DNA of 64,000 bases from Streptomyces sp. Root1304 (GTDB lineage: Bacteria > Actinomycetota > Actinomycetes > Streptomycetales > Streptomycetaceae), in assembly GCF_001426405.1 (NCBI RefSeq), contig NZ_LMEP01000012.1, positions 820,707 to 884,706 of the forward strand, given 5' to 3'. The notes beneath the pieces were generated by a model. It searched no databases. It saw only the letters and a list, made by a program, of their open reading frames with translations, and was not told where the DNA came from. The position numbers and the translations under genes are program-made. This document shows positions 57,528 through 64,000 of the stretch, piece after piece (position 1 is the first letter of the stretch; each line of letters opens with the position of its first letter).

Positions 57528-57661
57528 AAAGGGTTGAAGGGGAAAACCTCTTCAGATCGAGAAAGTCGGCACAGGGTGCCAAGGAAAAGGGCACCCGGTG
57601 CCTCCGAAATGACCCGTTCTCGCAGGTCGGAGGCGCTTTCTGAGGGGGTGCTCGCACGGAT

Positions 57662-57690
57662 GAGCGGGCCCGCCGAAGGCGGACCCGCTC
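57662..57690 (-). terminator. Terminator after the GntR gene
   Basis: A 13-bp stem with one mismatch (57662-57674 and 57678-57690), 40 bases after the GntR stop. Confidence 0.6.
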
Positions 57691-57730
57691 GCTGTGCGTC
57701 AGACCTCTCGGGCCCCGGCCGGGTCCCGGA

Positions 57731-58354
57731 TCAGGCCCTGGGGGCGCAGCCCAGAACGTGCGCCTTCACCAGGGCGCCGATGTTCGGGTCGCCCCTGCGG
57801 AAGGCCTCCACCAGCTCCTGGTGCTCCTCCGCGTACGACTTCTGGACCGTGCCCAGCCAGCGGATCGACAGGGCCGTGAAGACCTCGATGCCGAGCGTCT
57901 CCCAGGTGTGCAGCAGCACGCTGTTCCCGGCGGCCTTCACCAGCTCCCGGTGGAAGGCCACCGTGTGCCGCACCTGCGCGGTCCCGTCGGAGGTCGCGTC
58001 CGCCTCGTAGAGGGCCGCCACGTGCGGTTCCAGGGCCGAGCAGTCCGCCGCCAGCCGTCCGGCCGCCAGCTCGGCCGCGATCTGCTCCAGACCGGCCCGG
58101 ACGGGGTAGCTCTCCTCCAGGTCGGCGGCGGTCAGATTGCGGACCCGGACGCCCTTGTTCGGCGCCGACTCGATCAGCCGCAGCGACTCCAGCTCGCGCA
58201 GCGCCTCGCGGACCGGGGTCTGGGAGACCTCCAGCTCGGTCGCGATCCGGCGCTCCACGATGCGCTCGCCCGGCTTCCAGCGGCCGCTGACGATCCCCTC
58301 CACGATGTGCTCGCGGATCTGCTCGCGCAGCGAGTGGACGACGGGGACGGTCAT
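57731..58354 (-). CDS. GntR-family regulator with FCD domain
   Basis: A 207-residue protein with an N-terminal winged helix (IVERRIATELEVSQTPVREALRELESLRLIES, about 33-64) and a C-terminal all-helical FCD domain with the metal/ligand-binding HRELVKAAGNSVLLHTWETL pattern. It lies between sucB and aceE, so it resembles PdhR/LldR-type regulators that sense pyruvate or related acids; control of the PDH genes is inferred from position. A TTGTC-N6-GTCAA-like element (58376-58391) lies just upstream of its start and may be an autoregulatory operator. Confidence 0.93.
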   Translation of the reverse strand: MTVPVVHSLREQIREHIVEGIVSGRWKPGERIVERRIATELEVSQTPVREALRELESLRLIESAPNKGVRVRNLTAADLEESYPVRAGLEQIAAELAAGRLAADCSALEPHVAALYEADATSDGTAQVRHTVAFHRELVKAAGNSVLLHTWETLGIEVFTALSIRWLGTVQKSYAEEHQELVEAFRRGDPNIGALVKAHVLGCAPRA

Positions 58355-58375
58355 GAAGCGGCTCCTCGGGGAGTG

Positions 58376-58391
58376 TTGACTCTCAAGACAA
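58376..58391. promoter_or_regulatory. Possible operator upstream of the GntR gene
   Basis: TTGAC-N6-GACAA on the plus strand is an imperfect inverted repeat (one mismatch) about 20 bases before the GntR ATG. Confidence 0.3.
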
Positions 58392-58395
58392 TACG

Positions 58396-58437
58396 GCGGC
58401 GCCCCCGTCCGGAAACACTTCCGGACGGGGGCGCCGC
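58396..58437 (-). terminator. Terminator between sucB and the GntR gene
   Basis: A perfect 18-bp stem (58396-58413 and 58420-58437) with a 6-base loop, 61 bases after the sucB stop. Confidence 0.9.
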
Positions 58438-58498
58438 AGGTGAGGCTCGTTACGTTGCCTCCGCGTCTGCCTTTCGGTCCACCGCTTCGGCGTACGCC

Positions 58499-60265
58499 TT
58501 ACAGGCCGAGGTCGACCTCGAACTCGCCGGCCTCGAGGATCGCCTTGACCGAGGTCAGGTAGCGGGCGGCGTCGGCGCCGTCCACCAGACGGTGGTCGTA
58601 GGACAGCGCGACGTACGTCATGTCGCGGATCGCGATCGTCTCACCCAGGTCCGGGTGGTTGATGACGACCGGACGGCGCACGGTGGCGCCGATGCCCAGG
58701 ATGGCGACCTGGTTCGGGGGCACGATGATCGTGTCGAAGAGCGCGCCGCGCGAACCGGTGTTGGAGATGGTGAAGGTCGCACCGGCGAGGTCGTCCGGGG
58801 TGATCTTGCTGGCGCGCACGGCGCCGGCCAGCTCCGCGGTCTTCTTCGAGATGCCGGCGATGTTGAGGTCGCCCGCACCCTTGATGACCGGGGTCATCAG
58901 ACCCTTCTCGGAGTCCACCGCGATACCGATGTTCTCGGTGTCGAAGTAGGTGATCGTGCCCTCGTCCTCGTTGATCCGGGCGTTGATGACCGGGTGGGCC
59001 TTCAGCGCCTGGGCCGCGGCCTTCACGAAGAACGGCATCGGGGACAGCTTGACGCCCTCACGGGCGGCGAAGGCGTCCTTGGCCTTGGCGCGCAGCTTCA
59101 TCAGCTTGGTGATGTCGACCTCGACGACCGAGGTCAGCTGGGCCTGGCCGTGCAGCGCCTTCATCATGTTGTCGCCGATGACCTTGCGCATGCGGGTCAT
59201 CTTGACGGTCTGACCGCGCAGCGGGGAGACCTCGAGCGCCGGAGCCTTGGCGGCGGCGGCCGGAGCCGCGGCCGGAGCGGCGGCGGCCTTCTTGGCCTCG
59301 GCGGCCGCGAGGACGTCCTGCTTGCGGATGCGACCGCCGACGCCGGAGCCCTTGACGGCCGCCAGGTCGACACCGTTCTCGGTGGCGAGCTTGCGGACCA
59401 GCGGGGTCACGTACGCGCCGTCCTCGGCGGGAGCCGCGGGCGCCGCCGGAACCGGGGTGACCAGGGCCGGGGCGATGGACGGGGCGGCGGGCGCGACCGG
59501 AGCCGGAGCGGCGACCGGGGCAGCGGGCGCCACCGGGGCCGGAGCGGCGACCGGGGCGGCCGGAGCCACCGGGGCCGGAGCGGCGACCGGGGCCGGGGCC
59601 GCCGCGGGGGCGACCGGAGCCGGAGCCGGGGCGGCGGCCGGAGCGGCACCCGCGGCACCGATGACGGCGAGCTTGGCGCCGACCTCGGCGGACTCGTCCT
59701 CGGCGACGACGATCTCCAGGAGGACACCCGAGACCGGGGCCGGGATCTCGGTGTCGACCTTGTCCGTGGAGACCTCGAGCAGCGGCTCGTCGGCCTCGAC
59801 GGTCTCGCCGACCGACTTCAGCCAGCGGGTGACGGTGCCCTCGGTGACGGACTCGCCGAGCGCCGGCAGGACGACGTCCGTGCCGGTGGCGCCACCGGCG
59901 GCCGGAGCCTCGGCGGGGGCCTCGGCGACCGGAGCCGGAGCCGCCGGGGCCTCGGCCGCGGGGGCCGGGGCGGCGGCCGGAGCCGGAGCGGCCTCGGCGG
60001 CCGGAGCGGCGGCGGCGGGCGCACCCGTGCCGTCGTCGATGATGGCCAGCTCGGCGCCGACCTCGACCGTCTCGTCCTCGGCGACCTTGATGGAGGCCAG
60101 GATGCCCGAGGCGGGGGCCGGGATCTCGGTGTCGACCTTGTCGGTCGAGACCTCGAGCAACGGCTCGTCGGCCTCGACACGCTCACCCTCGGCCTTGAGC
60201 CAGCGGGTGACGGTGCCCTCGGTGACGCTCTCGCCGAGCGCCGGCAGGGTTACGGAAACCGACAT
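58499..60265 (-). CDS. sucB: Dihydrolipoamide acyltransferase E2 with two lipoyl domains
   Basis: A 588-residue E2 core protein. Two tandem lipoyl domains (about 1-80 and 125-205) each carry EVSTDKVDTEIPAP with the lipoylated Lys. Ala/Pro-rich linkers follow, including a 36-base DNA repeat (59491-59598). The peripheral-subunit-binding domain reads YVTPLVRKLATENGVDLAAVKGSGVGGRIRKQDV (about 291-324). The catalytic domain contains YDHRLVDGADAARYL, with the His of the acyltransferase. Often named sucB in Streptomyces, but with aceE and lpd beside it an acetyltransferase role in pyruvate dehydrogenase is equally likely. It is downstream of lpd with a 63-base gap. Confidence 0.95.
   Translation of the reverse strand: MSVSVTLPALGESVTEGTVTRWLKAEGERVEADEPLLEVSTDKVDTEIPAPASGILASIKVAEDETVEVGAELAIIDDGTGAPAAAAPAAEAAPAPAAAPAPAAEAPAAPAPVAEAPAEAPAAGGATGTDVVLPALGESVTEGTVTRWLKSVGETVEADEPLLEVSTDKVDTEIPAPVSGVLLEIVVAEDESAEVGAKLAVIGAAGAAPAAAPAPAPVAPAAAPAPVAAPAPVAPAAPVAAPAPVAPAAPVAAPAPVAPAAPSIAPALVTPVPAAPAAPAEDGAYVTPLVRKLATENGVDLAAVKGSGVGGRIRKQDVLAAAEAKKAAAAPAAAPAAAAKAPALEVSPLRGQTVKMTRMRKVIGDNMMKALHGQAQLTSVVEVDITKLMKLRAKAKDAFAAREGVKLSPMPFFVKAAAQALKAHPVINARINEDEGTITYFDTENIGIAVDSEKGLMTPVIKGAGDLNIAGISKKTAELAGAVRASKITPDDLAGATFTISNTGSRGALFDTIIVPPNQVAILGIGATVRRPVVINHPDLGETIAIRDMTYVALSYDHRLVDGADAARYLTSVKAILEAGEFEVDLGL
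59491..59598. repeat. 36-bp tandem repeat (three copies) in the E2 linker
   Basis: Three consecutive 36-base units (59491-59526, 59527-59562, 59563-59598) differ at few positions and encode APVAAPAPVAPA repeats of the flexible linker. Confidence 0.85.
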
Positions 60266-60328
60266 GGTTTCAGTTGCTCCTAACGAATTGCGGGAAGTGG
60301 TCGTCGCGCCCTGTGATGACGATGAGCG

Positions 60329-61717
60329 TCAGTCGTGGGAGTGCAGCGGCTTGCCGGCCAGGGCCAGGTGGGCCTCGCCGAGCGCCTCGTTCTGCGTCGG
60401 GTGGGCGTGGATGAGCTGCGCGACCTCGGCCGGCAGCGCCTCCCAGTTGTAGATCAGCTGCGCTTCGCCGACCTGCTCGCCCATGCGGTCACCGACCATG
60501 TGGACGCCGACCACGGCACCGTCCTTGACCTGGACGAGCTTGATCTCGCCCGCGGTCTTGAGGATCTTGCTCTTGCCGTTGCCCGCGAGGTTGTACTTCA
60601 GGGCCACGACCTTGTCCGCGCCGTAGATCTCCTTGGCCTTGGCCTCGGTGATGCCGACGGAGGCGACCTCGGGGTGGCAGTACGTCACCCGGGGCACGCC
60701 GTCGTAGTCGATCGGGACGGCCTTCAGGCCGGCCAGGCGCTCCGCGACGAGGATGCCCTCGGCGAAGCCCACGTGCGCAAGCTGGAGGGTCGGGACGAGG
60801 TCGCCCACGGCCGAGATCGTCGGCACGTTGGTGCGCATGTACTCGTCGACCAGGACGTAGCCGCGGTCCATCGCGACGCCCTGCTCCTCGTAACCGAGAC
60901 CGGCGGAGACCGGGCCGCGGCCGATGGCGACGAGCAGCACCTCGGCCTCGAAGGTCTTGCCGTCGGCCAGGGTGACCTTGACGCCGTTGTCGGTGTACTC
61001 GGCGGACTGGAAGAAGGTGCCGAGGTTGAACTTGATGCCGCGCTTGCGGAACGCGCGCTCAAGGAGCTTCGAGCTGTTCTCGTCCTCGACCGGGACCAGG
61101 TGCTTCATGCCCTCGATCACCGTGACGTCGGTGCCGAAGGACTTCCACGCGGAGGCGAACTCGACGCCGATGACACCGCCGCCGAGGATGATCGCGGACT
61201 CCGGGACCCGGTCCAGGGTCAGCGCGTGGTCCGAGGTGATGATCCGGTTGCCGTCGATCTCCAGGCCGGGCAGGGACTTCGGCACGGAACCGGTGGCCAG
61301 GAGGATGTGACGACCCTCGACACGACGGCCGTCGACGTCGACGGAGGTCGGGGAGGACAGGTGGCCGGTGCCCTCGATGTACGTCACCTTGCGGGAGGCG
61401 ACGAGACCCTGCAGACCCTTGTACAGGCCCGAGATCACGTCGTCCTTGTACTTGTGCACGGCCTTGATGTCGATGCCCTCGAAAGAGGCCTTGACACCGA
61501 ACTGCTCCGCCTCGCGGGTCTGGTCGGCGACCTCACCGGCGTGGAGCAGGGCCTTCGTCGGGATGCAGCCGTTGTGCAGGCAGGTGCCGCCGAGCTTGTT
61601 CTTCTCGATCAGTGCGACGTCCAGGCCCAGCTGCGCTCCGCGCAGCGCCGCGGCGTAACCGCCGCTGCCGCCGCCGAGGATCACTAGGTCGAAAACGGTG
61701 CTGGCGTCGTTCGCCAC
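60329..61717 (-). CDS. lpd: Dihydrolipoyl dehydrogenase (E3)
   Basis: A 462-residue flavoprotein disulfide oxidoreductase that reoxidises dihydrolipoyl groups with NAD. It has LVILGGGSGGYAAALRGAQLG (FAD), the redox disulfide GGTCLHNGCIPTKAL, an NAD motif AIILGGGVIGVEFASAW and the C-terminal HAHPTQNEALGEA with the catalytic His-Glu. GTG 61717, with GGAGG seven bases upstream, fits the conserved N terminus (ANDASTVFDLVIL). It is the first gene of the lpd-sucB pair on the minus strand. Confidence 0.97.
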   Translation of the reverse strand: MANDASTVFDLVILGGGSGGYAAALRGAQLGLDVALIEKNKLGGTCLHNGCIPTKALLHAGEVADQTREAEQFGVKASFEGIDIKAVHKYKDDVISGLYKGLQGLVASRKVTYIEGTGHLSSPTSVDVDGRRVEGRHILLATGSVPKSLPGLEIDGNRIITSDHALTLDRVPESAIILGGGVIGVEFASAWKSFGTDVTVIEGMKHLVPVEDENSSKLLERAFRKRGIKFNLGTFFQSAEYTDNGVKVTLADGKTFEAEVLLVAIGRGPVSAGLGYEEQGVAMDRGYVLVDEYMRTNVPTISAVGDLVPTLQLAHVGFAEGILVAERLAGLKAVPIDYDGVPRVTYCHPEVASVGITEAKAKEIYGADKVVALKYNLAGNGKSKILKTAGEIKLVQVKDGAVVGVHMVGDRMGEQVGEAQLIYNWEALPAEVAQLIHAHPTQNEALGEAHLALAGKPLHSHD

Positions 61718-62048
61718 GTCACGTCCTCCATGCATGTGCGCTCGTCGCCGGTCGTCGATGACCGGGCGGCGGCTGGTGTCCGGCCGCTTTATTTCGGCCC
61801 TGTGGTGGGGGCCCTGTCCTGCCGAGAACCCATCTTCGCACTTGTTGACGGACGACGGGACGCGGGGCCGTGCTCTGAGACGGCCGATCGTCCGTACGGC
61901 GGGGCCACCAGCGCGTACGAACCTACGGATTTCGTCGCCGGCGAACACGGTGGACGCCGGACGCGGCCGACACGGCCGGCGGCGGACGGCGTGCGAACGG
62001 GGACGGCCCCGGGCGCGAAGCCCGGGGCCGTCCCCGTCACGGTGGTGC
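61718..62048. other. Intergenic region between lpd and pepA
   Basis: A 331-base region containing the pepA terminator (61997-62037). The lpd promoter must lie in the left part, but no convincing -35/-10 pair was seen. Confidence 0.5.
61997..62037 (-). terminator. pepA terminator
   Basis: A perfect 18-bp stem (61997-62014 and 62020-62037) with a 5-base loop GCGAA, 11 bases after the pepA stop. Confidence 0.9.
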
Positions 62049-63557
62049 TCAGAGCTCGCCGGCCGCCGTGCGCTCGGCCAGCTTCACCAGGGTGCGCACC
62101 GAGGAGCCGGTGCCGCCCTTCGGGGTGTAGCCGTACGGGGCGCCCTCGTGGAAGGCCGGGCCCGCGATGTCCAGGTGGGCCCAGGTGATGCCCTCGCCCA
62201 CGAACTCCTGGAGGAAGAGACCGGCGACCAGGCCGCCGCCCATCCGGACGCCCATGTTGGCGATGTCGGCGGTGGGGGAGTCCATGCTCTTGCGCAGGTC
62301 CGCGGGGAGCGGCATCGGCCAGGCCTGCTCGCCGACCTCCTCGGCGATCTCGTGGATCGCGGCGCGGTAGTCGTCGTCGTTGGCCATGATGCCGAAGGTG
62401 CGGTCGCCCAGCGCCAGGACCATCGCGCCGGTCAGGGTCGCCACGTCGACGATCGCGTCCGGGTGCTCCTCGGAGGCCTTGGTCAGCGCGTCGGCGAGGA
62501 CGAGCCGGCCCTCGGCGTCGGTGTTGAGGACCTCGACGGTCTTGCCGCTGTACATGTTCAGGACGTCACCCGGGCGGGTGGCGGAGCCGGAGGGCATGTT
62601 CTCCGCCAGGGCGAGCCACCCCGTGACGTTGACCTCCAGGCCCAGCCGGGCCGCGGCGACGACGGAGGCGAAGACGGCGGCGGCGCCGGCCATGTCGCAC
62701 TTCATCGTCTCGTTGTGGCCGGCCGGCTTCAGGGAGATGCCGCCCGAGTCGTAGGTGATGCCCTTGCCGACCAGGGCGAGGGTCTTCTCCGCCTTCGGGT
62801 GGGTGTAGGCGACCCGGACCAGGCGCGGCGGGTTCACGGAGCCGTTGCCGACGCCCAGGATGCCGCCGAAGCCGCCCTTGGTGAGCGCCTTCTCGTCGAG
62901 GATCTGGACCTTGAGGCCGTGCTCCTTGCCGGCGGCCTGGACGGCGGCGGCGAAGGTGGCCGGGTACAGGTCGTTCGGCGGCATGTTGATCAGGTCACGG
63001 GCGCGGTTCATCTCCTCCGCGACGGCCTGGGCGCGCTCGGCGGCGGCCTTGAAGGCCTTGTCGCGCGGCTTGGCGCCGAGCAGGGCGACCTCGCCCAGCG
63101 GCTTCTTCGCGTCCTTGCCGGCCTCCTGGTACGCCGTGTAGGCGTACGCACCGAGCAGGGCGCCCTCCGCGATGGCGGCGGCGTCCTCGGCGACGTCGAT
63201 CGGCAGCGCGAACGCGGCCTTCTTCGTGCCGGTCAGGACACGGGCGGCGGTGCCGGCGGCGCGGCGCAGGACCTCGGCGCCGTACGACTCGCCGTCCTCG
63301 GGCACGCTGCCCAGGCCGACGGCCAGGACCAGGGGCGCCTTGAGGCCGGCGGGGGCGGGCACCTTCGTGGCCTCTCCCTCGGCACCCGAGGCGCCCAGGG
63401 TCTCCAGGACGGCGGCGAGCCGGCCGTCGAAGGCCTTGTCGACGGCCTCGGCGCCCGGGGCGACGACGAGCGCCTTCCCGGACTTCGCGACGCCGACGAC
63501 GAGGGCGTCGGCGCGCAGCGTCGCCGCACCGGCAGTGCTGAGAGTGAGAGCAGTCAC
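62049..63557 (-). CDS. pepA: Leucyl aminopeptidase (M17)
   Basis: A 502-residue cytosolic aminopeptidase with two-metal catalysis. VGKGITYDSGGISLKPAGHNETMKCDMAG and the family signature NTDAEGRLVLADAL carry the metal-binding Lys, Asp and Glu and the catalytic Arg. An N-terminal regulatory domain covers about 1-165. The start is GTG 63557. It is monocistronic, ending at a strong hairpin. It participates in peptide turnover, and homologs can act as DNA-binding proteins. Confidence 0.97.
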   Translation of the reverse strand: MTALTLSTAGAATLRADALVVGVAKSGKALVVAPGAEAVDKAFDGRLAAVLETLGASGAEGEATKVPAPAGLKAPLVLAVGLGSVPEDGESYGAEVLRRAAGTAARVLTGTKKAAFALPIDVAEDAAAIAEGALLGAYAYTAYQEAGKDAKKPLGEVALLGAKPRDKAFKAAAERAQAVAEEMNRARDLINMPPNDLYPATFAAAVQAAGKEHGLKVQILDEKALTKGGFGGILGVGNGSVNPPRLVRVAYTHPKAEKTLALVGKGITYDSGGISLKPAGHNETMKCDMAGAAAVFASVVAAARLGLEVNVTGWLALAENMPSGSATRPGDVLNMYSGKTVEVLNTDAEGRLVLADALTKASEEHPDAIVDVATLTGAMVLALGDRTFGIMANDDDYRAAIHEIAEEVGEQAWPMPLPADLRKSMDSPTADIANMGVRMGGGLVAGLFLQEFVGEGITWAHLDIAGPAFHEGAPYGYTPKGGTGSSVRTLVKLAERTAAGEL

Positions 63558-63872
63558 GGTGGTGAAATCTCGCTTCCATTGAGTTCTGTGGCGGTCGAGG
63601 GATGGGCCGACCGTGCCCGCCGCATCGTATTTCGGCCCGGAGAGCGCCGAGAACGAGCCTACGCTCGCTCAGCGGGTTCGCTCACGGCGGCGTTGATTCA
63701 CTCATCCGTGGTGTCTCTTTCATGTTTACCGTTCCGGCCCGGAACGCTCGTCCACACTCGCCTCATTCGCGCAAGGACGACGCCCTCGTCTTTGCATCAT
63801 CTGCATGATCTCCACAGGCCCTGCGTCCCGGCCCCGGGCGCGGCAGGACCTGCCGAGGGGGGACACCACCCG
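63558..63872. other. Intergenic region right of pepA
   Basis: A 315-base region between divergent genes. A TGCAT-rich stretch (63793-63808) is the only feature noticed; no promoter could be assigned with confidence. Confidence 0.4.
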
Positions 63873-64000
63873 ATGGACTCCGGCCGAATCCGTACGCCCA
63901 GAACCGCGCCCCGCACCCGCCGAGGCGCCCGCGTCGCACCCCGCACCGCCCGCGTCGCGGCCCTCGCCGCCGCCGCGCTGCTCGCCACCGTCGTCCCGTC
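63873..64000 (+). CDS. Secreted protein, N-terminal fragment (cut by window end)
   Basis: The ATG at 63873 opens a frame MDSGRIRTPRTAPRTRRGAR followed by VAPRTARVAALAAAALLATVVPS, an Arg-rich n-region and a hydrophobic h-region. This is a Sec or Tat signal peptide for a protein that continues beyond the window. GAGGGGGG lies about 11 bases upstream. Only 42 codons are visible, so no function can be given. The twin-arginine-like RR may direct it to Tat. Confidence 0.65.
   Translation, partial: MDSGRIRTPRTAPRTRRGARVAPRTARVAALAAAALLATVVP

Larger units (their letters stand above)
57412..57730. other. Intergenic region upstream of aceE
   Basis: A 319-base region with the GntR-gene hairpin (57662-57690) and the palindrome at 57513-57527. 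No gene was seen in it. Confidence 0.6.

Overview
This window is a Streptomyces chromosome segment. It has very high G+C with strong third-position GC bias, many GTG starts, and a familiar Streptomyces core gene order. That order runs from maltose/starch utilisation through glnII, glnA, lipA/lipB and aceE to sucB/lpd and pepA. From memory this is collinear with the S. coelicolor region from aglA to pepA. No tRNA, rRNA, CRISPR array, integrase or replication origin was seen.

Layout: (1) 1-9.9 kb, starch and maltodextrin use: the 3' part of a GH13 alpha-glucosidase, a translationally coupled LacI regulator, a secreted alpha-amylase with a starch-binding domain behind a readable promoter/operator, and a 1762-residue secreted protein carrying two GH13 catalytic modules (amylase plus pullulanase). 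(2) 9.9-21.7 kb, mixed housekeeping and accessory genes: GNAT, tautomerase, TetR, a putative di-iron protein coupled to a 2Fe-2S reductase, a large membrane protein with a sigma-like N terminus, a tyrosine phosphatase, an epimerase, a Met/His-rich membrane protein with a PepSY protein, and a winged-helix regulator. (3) 22-23.3 kb, glnII with a GlnR-type site. (4) 23.5-24.4 kb, a broken IS200/IS605-type tnpB. (5) 24.6-29.7 kb, small metabolic and regulatory genes, including a MarR/MocR pair diverging from a hydrolase, and a 91-residue protein behind a textbook PafBC (DNA-damage) promoter.

(6) 29.9-39.2 kb is the most interesting part: a compact three-gene unit between two strong hairpins. It encodes an alpha/beta hydrolase, a caspase-like/STAND NTPase/beta-propeller protein, and a 1708-residue P-loop protein with a long helical tail. 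The arrangement (two possible hydrolytic effectors with two NTPase switch proteins) resembles NTP-dependent biological conflict or defence systems of multicellular bacteria. I could not match it to a named system. The caspase gene contains a TTA codon, which would make its translation bldA-dependent.

(7) 39.3-46.6 kb: glnA with a clear GlnR site, an RDD membrane protein, a DUF4191 protein, lipA, lipB and an NsdA-like regulator. (8) 46.6-54.7 kb: FAD oxidoreductase, epimerase, GNAT, a TetR gene diverging from two coupled SDR genes, a DUF4240 protein, a third SDR and a WYL regulator. (9) 54.7-63.6 kb, all on the minus strand: pepA, then lpd-sucB, a GntR/FCD regulator and aceE. lipA/lipB make the lipoyl groups that the E2 protein carries, so these loci are functionally linked. 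The last 128 bases begin a secreted protein cut by the window edge.
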